Source of the DNA: Verrucomicrobiota bacterium
Lineage (GTDB): Bacteria; Verrucomicrobiota; Verrucomicrobiia; Limisphaerales; UBA8199
Length of the DNA: 45,506 bases
Direction: 5' to 3'
NCBI GenBank assembly: GCA_029974925.1
Contig: JARKQH010000325.1
Span: forward strand, 1-45,506
The position numbers and the translations under genes are program-made. Positions 10,001 through 19,681 of the stretch are shown here, piece after piece. Under the pieces are notes generated by a model, which searched no databases, was not told the DNA's origin, and saw nothing but the letters and a program-made list of their open reading frames with translations. How positions within the stretch are numbered: the stretch's first letter is position 1; every line of letters begins with the position of its first letter.

Positions 10001-11605
10001 AATGACATCACTGTGGGCGCCAACGGCGCCCTGCAAACCACTTACGACATCAACAGTCCCAACGCGATGCTCATCCTGGACGGCCGGATGTACCTCCACC
10101 AGAATCACACCTTCAAGAGCGCCATTGTTAACGGCGTGCCGCTGGCCGTGGGCACCCACACCTTCGCCCAGTTGAACGCCGCCTATCCGGCCCAGTTCCC
10201 GGCCACGTGGATGCCTCAGGCAGGCGCGACCAACTACACCTCCGGTTCGGGTAGTATTACCGTGCTGGTTCAGCCCGCGCCCACCATTGTCCAGCAACCG
10301 GTGTCACTCTCCAAGTATCCCACTGAAACCGCTCAATTCACGGTCTTGGCGCAGGGCAACCAGCCGCTGTTCTATCGCTGGCGCAAGGGAGGCCTGCCAC
10401 TCACGGACGGCGGCAACCTCTCTGGCGCCACCACCGCGAGCCTTTCGATCTCCAACATCGTCCCGGCCGACGCCGGCTCGTACGATGTGGTCATCACCAA
10501 CGCCATCGGCTCCGTCACCAGCCTCGTGGCGACGCTGACCGTCCTGCCCACGGGCCCCGCCCTCAACCTCACCCTCGACTATGGCGGCGCCCCCGTCGTG
10601 CAACCGACAGGCGCGGACTGGGACACGCCCAATAGCTGGAGTGATGGCAACCCCGCCTCGCTCTCGGCTCTGGCGAACCCGGGCAGTACCTACACCGTCG
10701 TGCCCGGGGCGCGGCTTCGCACGCCCAACGGCGCCACCAACGCCGTGTTTCCGGGCGACGTCCTGACCGTCGCCGGGGATGGTGTCTTTGCCGAAAACGG
10801 CGCGAACATCGGCGAAATCCGGTTTAAGCACACCAGCCCCGGGGTGGTCTATTTCAAACGCCTGGTCATGAACGGCGGCCAACTGGACAGCGGCAACAAT
10901 GACGTTTGTGTCATCCAAGGCCGCATGGATGTCCTGGCCAATACTCCAATTTACGCCGATAGCGGTGCCGGCCAGGACCGCGGCTGGCGCATCGAAGCGT
11001 GGCTGACCGGCAACGGCAGCATCGAATTCCGCAACGCCACCGCCAACTTCACCGCCAACCTCGACATCGCCGGTACCAGCAATACTTTCTCCGGCACTTG
11101 GAACGTTGTGCGCGGCGTCTTGCTGGGCAGCGCCCCGGGCTCGCTCGGCACGAATCATATCAACGTCGGTGCCACCGGTGCCCTCGAGACGCTCTACGAC
11201 ATCAACAATCCTCACGCTTCCCTGACCTTGGATGGCCAGTTGTTCCTGCACCAAAACCACACCTTCAAAGCCGTCACGGTCGCGGGCACGCCGCTGGCGC
11301 CAGGCACTTACTCGTTTGCCCAGTTGAACAGTGCCTACCCCGCCAACTTCCCGGCCTCATGGCCGATGCAAGTCGGGAGCGCCTTCTCCACCGGCTCGGG
11401 CAGCGTCACGGTCTTGGGCGAGGCTCCGCCGCAAGTGCCGCTCGGATTCTCGTTTGCGGGCGGCAACCTGACCTTGACTTGGTCACAAGGCACTCTGCTT
11501 GAGGCCACCAATGTCACTGGTCCGTGGGTGACCAATAATGCGCCCTCGCCTTTCACGGTGACACCCACGGAACTCCGGAAGTTCTATCGGGTTCAGGTCC
11601 GCTAA
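7025..11605 (+). CDS. Large secreted protein: three autotransporter-associated-beta-strand-like modules, Ig-like domains and a LamG/concanavalin-like domain
   Basis: Signal peptide MRTITTLINSTLLSACLWTASSAGAA. Repeated NTFSGxWxVxxGxLxG...LHQNHTFKxxxVxGxPLxxGTxxFAQLNxAYPAxFP modules. Ig-like segments YQWRKGGVNLSDGGNISGANTPSLTISNVSTLDGGNYDVVVSN. LamG-like VTITAWVNPS...GVIDDVAVFPTSLS. Confidence 0.85.
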   Translation: MSFWSQVMRTITTLINSTLLSACLWTASSAGAATMVTTNVVGGNTGWNTTGIWKTNGVGTAVTGVVPGNTYECAFNGVAFGNSTANTRMRNLYATTSPLFQTFPGDSLTLHTNTEFRFKRIDANNIPTVNFPGVGGNPGLILNGGVLNVGDDMVMPIDGKIYAVPGTVSFICPGDNGLGSTARNNRTFNILGELSGSGTLYLLQSPAVNPHLISGNSNTFSGQWTIRAGWLRGVGTNSLGTGNIVVDPYAEVPLDPNVVATTTIFNGPAILEPMYDLNSPGTLTLANGGQMRLHQNCAFTAVTIDGMPLSSGTHYYAELAATYPANFPAGGSGAITVKPYGQLPVIFIQQPLPQMVYQGKTARFSAVASGPGTISYQWRKGGVNLSDGGNISGANTPSLTISNVSTLDGGNYDVVVSNGVDSNTSRAVPLTVVIPSGEAYEAAVLAASPAVFYRLNEMGDPLTNAYAFDFIGGGLGNYGAATLNGFNAIAGPTSASGFPGFAAGNKAVQGSAYVAGSRVTVAPWNLNTNTVTITAWVNPSTVQAPSVGLVFCRGSGTVAGLNFSSGVDALGNRTLGYTWNNEWETYSWDSGIAPPSGQWSFVALVVSPTSATLHLMNANGLLESTRTYAHVPQSFAGTTLIGDDPAAGDGSRSFAGVIDDVAVFPTSLSKAQLVALYSAALGSAANYAPVISLQPASQFLYAGQTATFRVAGGGTEPLTYQWKKGAVGSGVYANLTDGGNVSGATTATLVISNISAADQMDYVVTLANSLGSVTSTPPATLTVLPTSPAEEILMAGVLQPAGSDWNTPGHWSDGLPAADSAAMKPGSTYRLVPSGGLNTRLRTPEAPRTAIFPGSVLTLDGTGVFTNNFGTNGAYTEIRFKQPNPGRVIFPKLVMNGGQLDSGNDGIIEIGGWIEVRTNTPIYNDSGNDRGYLISARLTGGGTIEYYGYSQTAFRSNYVNNLNIACPTNTFTGKWNVVMGTLLGTAPNALGTNDITVGANGALQTTYDINSPNAMLILDGRMYLHQNHTFKSAIVNGVPLAVGTHTFAQLNAAYPAQFPATWMPQAGATNYTSGSGSITVLVQPAPTIVQQPVSLSKYPTETAQFTVLAQGNQPLFYRWRKGGLPLTDGGNLSGATTASLSISNIVPADAGSYDVVITNAIGSVTSLVATLTVLPTGPALNLTLDYGGAPVVQPTGADWDTPNSWSDGNPASLSALANPGSTYTVVPGARLRTPNGATNAVFPGDVLTVAGDGVFAENGANIGEIRFKHTSPGVVYFKRLVMNGGQLDSGNNDVCVIQGRMDVLANTPIYADSGAGQDRGWRIEAWLTGNGSIEFRNATANFTANLDIAGTSNTFSGTWNVVRGVLLGSAPGSLGTNHINVGATGALETLYDINNPHASLTLDGQLFLHQNHTFKAVTVAGTPLAPGTYSFAQLNSAYPANFPASWPMQVGSAFSTGSGSVTVLGEAPPQVPLGFSFAGGNLTLTWSQGTLLEATNVTGPWVTNNAPSPFTVTPTELRKFYRVQVR

Positions 11606-11628
11606 GCCGACTATCCGTAAAAACCCCG

Positions 11629-11662
11629 GCGCCCCCGTGAACTATTCAGCTCGCGGGGGCGC
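11629..11662 (+). terminator. GC-rich hairpin downstream of the first large secreted protein
   Basis: GCGCCCCCG (11629-11637)/CGGGGGCGC (11654-11662), a 9-bp perfect stem 24 nt after the stop. No strong T-tract on the plus strand. Confidence 0.4.
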
Positions 11663-11719
11663 TCTCCCTCATGGTAGGTTGAAGGGGTATTGGTGTCTTG
11701 TGCCGGCACCATCGCCGTT

Positions 11720-14700
11720 ATGTTGAAGAAGTATATCTCGCCCCACGGGTCTTTCCCCTTCGCGCTGACGTTCTTTCTTGCGGCAGGGATTATTCCCACC
11801 CCCGCCGCCAACCTGACCACCACCAACGTGGTTCCGGGCGGTTCGGACTGGAACGCAGCCATCTGGAAAACCAATGGAACCGGCACGCCGGTGGGGCCCC
11901 CCGTTCCGGGCAACACGTACGAGGCAGTCTTTAATGGCGTCAACTTCGGCTACAACAAAAACAACACCCGGCTCCGAAACCCCCTGAGTCCCTCGGTCGT
12001 TACGTTCCCGGGGGACTCGCTCACCCTCAACACCAACACCGAAATCCGCTTCAAACAAGGGTCAGGCGGCCCGCTCCTCCACTTCCCCGGCGTGGGCTCC
12101 AATGCCGGTCTGATCCTGAGGGGCGGCATTCTCAACGCCGGCGACGACCGGGTGTTCACGATCACCGGCCGGGTCGCCGTCGTCTCGCAATCCTACATCT
12201 GTCCTGCTGACGGGGGGGCGGGTCCCGTCCGGCCCCTGCGCGGGTTCAATCTCGCCGGCCAGCTTTCCGGCGGTGGCACAATGGTTATCTTCCAGGCCGG
12301 TACCAATGTGGCTCAGGAGGTCTCTGGCAATGCCAATACCTTCTCTGGTGAATGGGTGGTCAAAGCTGGCTGGCTGCTCGGTTCCGGCATCAATTCTCTC
12401 GGTACCAACAGCATCACCGTGGACCCCAACTACGTCGTGCCGCTTGACCCGAGCATCGCCTATGTTGCGGGCCCGGCGGTGTTCGAGCCCGGCTACGACC
12501 TCAACAGCAGCGGCACGCTCACGCTCGCCAACGGCGGCATGATGCGGTTGCACCAGAATTGCGCCTTCCGGTCGGTGGTGATTGAGGGGAATGTCCTGCC
12601 GCAAGGTTATTACCCTTACGCGAACCTCGCCGCTCTTTACCCCGCCAATTTTCCACCTGGGGGCAGTGGGTCCATTGCCGTGATTCCCCCAGGCGCACCC
12701 TTCTTCACCCGTCAACCGGCGTCGTTCGTCGCCTTCGGGGGTGTCGTGACCCAGTTGGTTGCCGCCGCGCTGGGCAACGCGCCGCTGGCCTATCAGTGGC
12801 AGAAGGGAACCAACGGAGTGTTTGTCAATCTATCCAATACGCCAACGGTCACGGGGGCCCGATCCAATGTGCTCACCTTCTTGAATCTCGACCTGGCCGA
12901 CAGCGGCGATTACCGCCTTGTTGTGACCAACACCATCGCACGCGCCACCAGCCAGGTCGCGACGGTGACCGTCCTGCTGCCGGATTTCTCCCCGCCCTTC
13001 ATCGCCGAGCTAATCCCCGCCCCGGGCTCCCTGCTCGGCAGCTTCACCCAACTGCAGGTCACCTTTAATGAAAACGTGGCTGGTGTCGCCGCGGCCGACC
13101 TCCTTGTCAACTCTGTCCCGGCCACGTCGGTCTCCGGTTCGGGGTCCAATTATGTCTTCAGCTTCCCTCAACCGGCCGCGGGGGCGGTGCAGGTCACCTG
13201 GGATGTTGACCATGCCATCACGGACCTTGCCGGCAATCCCTTCCTCGCCTCGACAGCTTGGACTTATACCGTGGCGGACACCACTCCTCCCGCCGTGGCT
13301 GAAACCTCCCCCGCTCCAAACTCAACCGTGGGCAGCCTCTTCGCCATCCGAATTCTCTTCAATGAACCCGTGACCGGGGTGCTGGCCGCCTCCCTTCGTG
13401 TCAACGGCCTGGCCTGTACGAATGTCACCGGCTTCGGACTTGGCCCCTACGTGTTCAGTTTTCCGCCGCCGGCACCCGGCGTGGTGCAGTTCGCCTGGGC
13501 GCCTGACGCTGGTATTCGCGATGCCTCTTCCAACCTGTTCTTTGGAGAACCCTGGTCGCTGACCCTCGAGCCCGCCGCCGCCGCCGCGCGCACCAACGTT
13601 GTCATCAACGAAATCCTCGCCGCGAACACCGGTGGACTATCCGATGAAGACGGCGAGTTTTCCGACTGGATCGAAATCCATAATCGCGGCTCTCAACCGG
13701 TGAATCTCGCCGGCTGGTCGCTGACCGACAACTCGAGCCAGCCGTCGCTCTGGACTTTTCCGTCAATAACCCTGGCGGGCGGTGAATACCGCATTGTTTT
13801 CGCCTCGGGCAAAGACCGTCGCGATCCCTTCGGGAATCTTCACACCAACTTCCGGCTCGGTTCCAACGGCGAGTATCTCGGCCTTTATGGTCCGGAGTTT
13901 CCTCCAGCCGCAGCCCATGAATACGCGCCCCAATACCCGGAACAGCGCAATAACATCTCCTTTGGCCCTGATGTCAGCGGGGCCCTGCGATACTTTTCCG
14001 TCCCCACTCCCGGCGCGCCCAACGGGACCAGCACGATTACCGGCTTGGTGGCCGACGTGAAATTCAGCGTTGCCAGCGGCTTCTTCAACAACCCCTTCCG
14101 CCTCCATCTCACCACTCGCACCCCTGGCGCGACGATCATTTACACCACCGACGCCAGCGAGCCGCAACTCAGCAGTGGTTTCACCAATGGCCAGCTTTAC
14201 GCCGGACCGCTCACCCTTGCCACCACCACCCCGCTGCGGGCGGCGGCCTTTGCACCAGACCTCCTCCCCTCCCGGGTTACTTCCCGGACTTACTTGTTTG
14301 TCGAGGACATCGTGCGCCAGCCTAACGACCCGCCGGGTTATCCCACCGGCTACGCTTGGACCCCCGTACCCGGCACCGTCCAAAATGGCTCCCTGGCCTA
14401 CTACCAGATGGATCCGGTCATTGTAAATGACCCCCGCTATTCCACCAGTGTCCGCCAAGGGCTCCTCTCCATTCCCACTCTCTCCCTCATTTCCCCGATT
14501 GACGGCCTGTTTGACCCCGATTACGGCATTTACACCCATCCCATGGAACGCGGGCTGGCGTGGGAACGCGCCTGCTCGATGGAACTGATCTTTCCCGGCG
14601 GCGCCGCCGGCATCCAGGCCGATTGCGCCCTGCAAATCCAGGGCGGCACTCAGCGCGATCCAAACAAGAACGCCAAGCACTCCTTCCGTGTCAGCTTCAA

Positions 14701-17700
14701 AGGGGATTATGGCCCGGGCCGGCTGGATTTCCCCGTCTTTCCCGATTCCCCGGTTACCAGCTTTAACACGCTCGTCCTCGATGGCGGCATCAACATGTGG
14801 TGGCACTATGTCGGCGGCGCCACGCCGGCCGACCAGCGTTTCCGCGCCCAATGTGTCCGGGACCAGTTCGCCAGCGACCTCATGATCGCCCTTGGCCAGC
14901 CTTCCTGTTACGGCCGCTTTTTCAACGTTTACCTCAACGGGCTTTACTGGGGTCTGCACTACGTCCACGAGCGGCCCGACGAGGACTTCGCCGCTTCCTG
15001 GCTTGGCGGATCGCCCGCGGATTTTGACGTCCTGCGCATCACCACCGCCGGCCTGGAGATCATTGCCGGAAACGCGGATGCCTGGAATGCCGCCCTCGCG
15101 CTCTCCAACACCGGCCTCACCAACAACACCCAATACGAGGCGCTTCAGCAATACGTGGACGTTGACAACCTCATTGACTACATGATTGTCAACCACTGGA
15201 TCGGCAACGAGGACTGGCCCCACCACAACTGGTATGTCCTTCGCAAGCGCGCCCCCGGCGAAGGATTCAAGTTCATCAGTTGGGACGCCGAACATATTCT
15301 CAAAACCACCAGCGTCAACCGGACCACCGCCAACAACAGCGGCACGCCCGCCCAAATCTATTGGGCCCTGATCAACAACAAGGAGTTCCGTCTCCGCTAC
15401 GCCGACCACCTCCAGCAACATTTCTCTCCCGGCGGCCTGTTTTACACGGACCCGGACCCCGCCGCCGCCCGTTGGGACCCGGCCCAGCCGCACAAAAACG
15501 TCCCCGCTTCCTATTACATGAAGCGAATTCAGGAGATTGACACTGCGATTGTCGCCGAGTCCGCCCGCTGGGGTGGCTACACGCTCACCACCAACTACAC
15601 CCGCGACGACCATTGGCTGCGCGAACTGCACAATCTGCTTGGCTACACCAACAACCCCGGCAACACGGCCAACTGGTTCCCCCTCCGCTCCGGCATTGTG
15701 CTTAACCAGTACAGATCGCTCGGGCTCTTTCCCACCAACGTAACCGCCCCCCTGTTTAGCCTGCCCTCGGGGACGGTTTCCGCCGGTCAGGTCCTCACGA
15801 TTTCCAATGCCGGCCCCAGCGGGGTCGTGTATTACACGACCAACGGAGCCGACCCCCGCACCTATGGAGCGAGCGTGCCCTCTGCTACGGCCCGGCCGTA
15901 CGCTGCGCCTTTAATCTTGAACCAGAGTTGCGTTGTAAAAGCCCGCGTGCTGGACGGCTCCTCCTGGAGCCCCCTTTCGCAGGCCACTTATTCCGTGGCC
16001 AGCTTCGGTGTGCCGGTACGGATTACCGAAATCATGTACAATCCCATCGGGGGTGATGCGTTCGAGTTCCTCGAACTCCAAAATGTGGGGCCCAGCCGCC
16101 TGAACCTTGCCGGCTTCAGCTTCCAAGGCATCACCTTTGTCTTTCCCAGCCCGGCCTACCTCCAGCCCGGCCAGACCCTCGTGCTGGCCTCCGCCGCCAA
16201 TCCCGCCGCGTTTGCCTCGCGCTACCCCGGCGTGGCGGTCTTCGGCTGGTTCGCCGGCAGCCTCTCCAATTCCGGGGAACGCATCGCGCTGCTCGACAGC
16301 GCCGGCGCCACCGTTGTTTCCGTGGATTACAAGGACTCCGCCGGCTGGCCCACGGCCCCGGACGGCCTCGGGTATTCCCTCGAGATCATTGATCCGCATT
16401 CTGACCCCGATGACCCGGCCAACTGGCGCGCCAGCAGCGCGCTGAACGGCTCACCGGGTGTCGGCCCCTCTCCTGCCGCCTTGCCCGCGGTGCGCCTCAA
16501 TGAGTTAATGGCCGACAACCTTGGCGCTGTAACCAACGGCGGCCTGTTCCCGGACTGGGTGGAGATTCACAATGCTTCGCCAGCGGCTGCTTCGCTGGCA
16601 AATTGGAGTCTTAGCGATGGGGGCAATCCACGCAAATTCGTGTTCCCGCCTGACACCAGCATTCCTGCCAACGGTTTCCTGGTGGTGTGGTGCGATACAG
16701 CCACCAATGCCCCCGGCCTCCACGCCGGCTTCGCGCTCGGTCGAAAGGGTGAATTCCTCGCCCTCTACGACGCCCAAACCAACCGGGTGGACGCGCTCTC
16801 GTTTGGCCTGCAACTGCCCAACGGCAGCATTGGCCGCGTCGGCCCTGCGGGAGCCTGGGCGCTGACCCTTCCCACGCCCGGCAGCCCGAATCTGGCCGCG
16901 CCCGTTACGCTCACCAACCTCGTCATCAATGAATGGCTCGCCAATGCGGCCCCCGGCGGCTCTGACTGGCTCGAACTCTACAACAGCTCTCCCAGCCTGC
17001 CCGCGGCTCTGGACGGCATCGCGTTTGGCACGAGCAACGCCATCTTCCATTTCAAGTCCCTCTCTTTCATCCCCCCGCTCCAGTTCATCCAGCTTTTCGC
17101 CGATGAAGCGCCAGGCAAAGACCACCTCGACTTCACCCTCAAAGCCGGGGGGGATGCCATCACCCTTTTTGCCGCTTCCGGCCAGGTGCTCGATACGGTC
17201 AGTTTCGGGCCGCAAATCGAAGGTGTTTCCGAAGGCCGCCTTCCCAACGGCTCCTCGACCCTTGTCTCTTTCCCGCTGACCCCCAGCCCCGGCGCCAGCA
17301 ATTACGTGATCGCGTATTCGGGGCCGCTCCTGAACGAAATCATGGCGCGGAACACCGGCAGCCTCTACGATCCGCGTGGCAACACGCCCGACTGGATTGA
17401 AATTTACAATCCCGGCGCCTCCCCCTTCGACCTCGGCGGCATGAGCCTCACCACTGACCCCGCCAACCCCGCCAAATGGACCTTCCCCGCCGGCACGACG
17501 CTCAATCCCGGCGCGTTCCTCCTCGTCTGGTGCGACGCGGACCACCCCGCTTCCACCACCGCCGGACCCGATATGAACACCGGTTTCGCCCTTTCGGCCG
17601 ACGGTGAGTCCGTTTACCTCTTTGACCCGGCCCGCCGCCTTGCCGACTCGATTGCCTTCGGGTTCCAGATATCCAACCGTTCCATCGGTCGCTCCGGAGG

Positions 17701-19621
17701 TAGCTGGGCCTTGCTCGCCTCGCCCACGCCGCGCGGGCCCAACGCTGGCCCCGCCGCCCTCGGACCCGCCTCCAGCCTCCGCATCAACGAATGGATGGCG
17801 TTTCCGGATGCGGGGGATGATTGGTTGGAACTGTTCAATTCGGCTTCGCTTCCGGTCAGCCTTACCGGCCTGTGCCTTACCGACGACCCTTCCATCAATG
17901 GTGTCTCCAACAGCCAGACAGGTCCCCTCAGTTTTGTCGCCCCCAAGGGCTGGGTGAAATGGACAGCCGACCGCAATCCGCGCAAGGGCCCATCCCACCT
18001 GAAATTCGCGCTCGACGGCGATGGTGACAGTATCCTCCTCTACGATGACCTCGGCGCGCTTCTCGATGCGGTGGACTTTGGACTGCAGGCACCCGGCGTT
18101 TCGCAAGGCCGCCTGCCTGATGGGGCGTCCTCCATCAGCAGTTTTTCCGCCACGCCAACCCCCGCTGAGAGCAATTACCTGCCACTGCCCGCGCTCTTTG
18201 TGAACGAGGTGCTTGCGCATACCGATCCGCCGCTCGAGGATGCCATCGAACTCTACAACGCCGGCGCCACCGGGCTCTCCATCGGCGGCTGGTTCATCAG
18301 CAATTCCCAGGATGATTTCAAGAAATACCGCATCCCGCCCGGCACTGTCGTGCCCGCCGGCGGTTACCGCGTCTTCTACGAATACCAGTTCAATTCCACC
18401 AATGCCTCCCCCTTCAGCCTCAACTCCGCCCATGGCGATTCAGTGTTCATCTCCGAGGCGGATGCCGTCGGCAACCTCACCGGCTACCGCGCACAGGTCT
18501 CCTTTGGCGCAACCCCCAACGGTGTCTCCCTCGGCCGCGTGCCCACCAGCACGGGCGTGGACTTCGTTCCCTTGGCCAGCCGCACTTTCGGCGTGGACAA
18601 TCCCGCCAGTCTCGCTCACTTTCGCACCGGCACCGGTCTCACCAATTCCGGCCCCCGCATCGGACCGGTGGTCATTTCCGAGATCATGTATCACCCGCCC
18701 AACAGCGGACCCAATGCCACGGAGAATCCCGAAGAGGAGTTCGTTGAGCTGTTCAACGTCACATCCAACCCCGTGCCGCTCTACGATCCCCTTGCCCCCT
18801 CGAACCGCTGGAAGATCAGCGGCGGCATCGAGTTCACTTTCCCTCCCGCCGCGCAATTGCCCGCCGGCACAGCGGCTTTGGTGGTGGGTTTTGACCCGGC
18901 CGTGACCGCTTCCCTCAACGCTTTCCGCGCCCGCTATGGTGTGAGTCCCGACGTTCCCGTGTACGGACCGTTCTCCGACAGACTGGATAACGCTGGAGAA
19001 ACCCTCACCTTGCTCGCCCCCGACACCCCCCAGTCCGCGCCTCATCCGGATGCCGGTTTCGTGCCCTATTACCAAATTGACTCGGTTGCCTACGACGATG
19101 TCCTTCCGTGGTCGCTCGAAGCCGATGGCCTCGGCGCCTCACTTCACCGGCGTCCCGCCAACGCCTATGGCAACGACCCGCTCAACTGGGTGGCGTGCCT
19201 TCCCAGCGCGGGCGTTCCATTCTGCCTCACAGACTCGGACGGAGACGGTTTGCCAGACGACTGGGAACGCGCGCACAATCTGGACCCGAACTCGGCTTCC
19301 GGGATTCACGGCGCCGGAGGGGATCCGGACGGTGACGGCCTGAGCAACGCCCAGGAGTACCTTGCCGGCACCGACCCGCGCAGCGCCGCCAGCGCCTTGA
19401 GAATTGATGGCTTTGGCGCAGCCGGCGGGGTCTTGACGTTGCGGTTTTCAACTGTCCCGGGGCGGTCTTATTCTGTTCAATACCGCACCAATCTTTCGAC
19501 CGGATCGTGGTCCAAACTTGCGGACTTCCCTCCCCAGCTCCTCGCCACCAACCTCTTCATCCAGGACGGGCCGCTGACCCACCCTCGCTTTTACCGCCTC
19601 ACAACGCCCCAAGTCCCCTGA
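11720..19621 (+). CDS. Giant secreted multidomain protein (~2634 aa): beta-strand module, Ig-like domains, CotH kinase-like domain, about eight lamin-tail-like domains, chitobiase-C-like segments, thrombospondin type-3-like tail
   Basis: Signal peptide MLKKYISPHGSFPFALTFFLAAGIIPTPAA. CotH-like core GNEDWPHHNWYVLRKRAPGEGFKFISWDAEHIL. Repeated LTD signature (V/L)xINE(I/W)(L/M)A...DW(I/L)E(I/L)xN. Chitobiase-C-like GATIIYTTDASEP and GVVYYTTNGADP. TSP3-like DSDGDGLPDDWERAHNLDP...DPDGDGLSNAQEYLAGTDP. Confidence 0.9.
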   Translation: MLKKYISPHGSFPFALTFFLAAGIIPTPAANLTTTNVVPGGSDWNAAIWKTNGTGTPVGPPVPGNTYEAVFNGVNFGYNKNNTRLRNPLSPSVVTFPGDSLTLNTNTEIRFKQGSGGPLLHFPGVGSNAGLILRGGILNAGDDRVFTITGRVAVVSQSYICPADGGAGPVRPLRGFNLAGQLSGGGTMVIFQAGTNVAQEVSGNANTFSGEWVVKAGWLLGSGINSLGTNSITVDPNYVVPLDPSIAYVAGPAVFEPGYDLNSSGTLTLANGGMMRLHQNCAFRSVVIEGNVLPQGYYPYANLAALYPANFPPGGSGSIAVIPPGAPFFTRQPASFVAFGGVVTQLVAAALGNAPLAYQWQKGTNGVFVNLSNTPTVTGARSNVLTFLNLDLADSGDYRLVVTNTIARATSQVATVTVLLPDFSPPFIAELIPAPGSLLGSFTQLQVTFNENVAGVAAADLLVNSVPATSVSGSGSNYVFSFPQPAAGAVQVTWDVDHAITDLAGNPFLASTAWTYTVADTTPPAVAETSPAPNSTVGSLFAIRILFNEPVTGVLAASLRVNGLACTNVTGFGLGPYVFSFPPPAPGVVQFAWAPDAGIRDASSNLFFGEPWSLTLEPAAAAARTNVVINEILAANTGGLSDEDGEFSDWIEIHNRGSQPVNLAGWSLTDNSSQPSLWTFPSITLAGGEYRIVFASGKDRRDPFGNLHTNFRLGSNGEYLGLYGPEFPPAAAHEYAPQYPEQRNNISFGPDVSGALRYFSVPTPGAPNGTSTITGLVADVKFSVASGFFNNPFRLHLTTRTPGATIIYTTDASEPQLSSGFTNGQLYAGPLTLATTTPLRAAAFAPDLLPSRVTSRTYLFVEDIVRQPNDPPGYPTGYAWTPVPGTVQNGSLAYYQMDPVIVNDPRYSTSVRQGLLSIPTLSLISPIDGLFDPDYGIYTHPMERGLAWERACSMELIFPGGAAGIQADCALQIQGGTQRDPNKNAKHSFRVSFKGDYGPGRLDFPVFPDSPVTSFNTLVLDGGINMWWHYVGGATPADQRFRAQCVRDQFASDLMIALGQPSCYGRFFNVYLNGLYWGLHYVHERPDEDFAASWLGGSPADFDVLRITTAGLEIIAGNADAWNAALALSNTGLTNNTQYEALQQYVDVDNLIDYMIVNHWIGNEDWPHHNWYVLRKRAPGEGFKFISWDAEHILKTTSVNRTTANNSGTPAQIYWALINNKEFRLRYADHLQQHFSPGGLFYTDPDPAAARWDPAQPHKNVPASYYMKRIQEIDTAIVAESARWGGYTLTTNYTRDDHWLRELHNLLGYTNNPGNTANWFPLRSGIVLNQYRSLGLFPTNVTAPLFSLPSGTVSAGQVLTISNAGPSGVVYYTTNGADPRTYGASVPSATARPYAAPLILNQSCVVKARVLDGSSWSPLSQATYSVASFGVPVRITEIMYNPIGGDAFEFLELQNVGPSRLNLAGFSFQGITFVFPSPAYLQPGQTLVLASAANPAAFASRYPGVAVFGWFAGSLSNSGERIALLDSAGATVVSVDYKDSAGWPTAPDGLGYSLEIIDPHSDPDDPANWRASSALNGSPGVGPSPAALPAVRLNELMADNLGAVTNGGLFPDWVEIHNASPAAASLANWSLSDGGNPRKFVFPPDTSIPANGFLVVWCDTATNAPGLHAGFALGRKGEFLALYDAQTNRVDALSFGLQLPNGSIGRVGPAGAWALTLPTPGSPNLAAPVTLTNLVINEWLANAAPGGSDWLELYNSSPSLPAALDGIAFGTSNAIFHFKSLSFIPPLQFIQLFADEAPGKDHLDFTLKAGGDAITLFAASGQVLDTVSFGPQIEGVSEGRLPNGSSTLVSFPLTPSPGASNYVIAYSGPLLNEIMARNTGSLYDPRGNTPDWIEIYNPGASPFDLGGMSLTTDPANPAKWTFPAGTTLNPGAFLLVWCDADHPASTTAGPDMNTGFALSADGESVYLFDPARRLADSIAFGFQISNRSIGRSGGSWALLASPTPRGPNAGPAALGPASSLRINEWMAFPDAGDDWLELFNSASLPVSLTGLCLTDDPSINGVSNSQTGPLSFVAPKGWVKWTADRNPRKGPSHLKFALDGDGDSILLYDDLGALLDAVDFGLQAPGVSQGRLPDGASSISSFSATPTPAESNYLPLPALFVNEVLAHTDPPLEDAIELYNAGATGLSIGGWFISNSQDDFKKYRIPPGTVVPAGGYRVFYEYQFNSTNASPFSLNSAHGDSVFISEADAVGNLTGYRAQVSFGATPNGVSLGRVPTSTGVDFVPLASRTFGVDNPASLAHFRTGTGLTNSGPRIGPVVISEIMYHPPNSGPNATENPEEEFVELFNVTSNPVPLYDPLAPSNRWKISGGIEFTFPPAAQLPAGTAALVVGFDPAVTASLNAFRARYGVSPDVPVYGPFSDRLDNAGETLTLLAPDTPQSAPHPDAGFVPYYQIDSVAYDDVLPWSLEADGLGASLHRRPANAYGNDPLNWVACLPSAGVPFCLTDSDGDGLPDDWERAHNLDPNSASGIHGAGGDPDGDGLSNAQEYLAGTDPRSAASALRIDGFGAAGGVLTLRFSTVPGRSYSVQYRTNLSTGSWSKLADFPPQLLATNLFIQDGPLTHPRFYRLTTPQVP

Positions 19622-19629
19622 GATCCCCG

Positions 19630-19660
19630 GGCCGGCCTCCCTGGTTCAGCGTGCGGGCCG
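19630..19660. terminator. Possible hairpin between convergent genes
   Basis: CCGGCC...GGCCGG inverted repeat just after the stop of the giant CDS, between convergent CDSs. No clear T-tract. Confidence 0.25.
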
Positions 19661-19681
19661 GTCAACGGCTTCGGCGCATCC

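Noticed and set aside
7562-10297. 911-aa minus-strand ORF opposite the first exoprotein
   Set aside because: Antisense shadow; the sense strand has a signal peptide and clear domain repeats.
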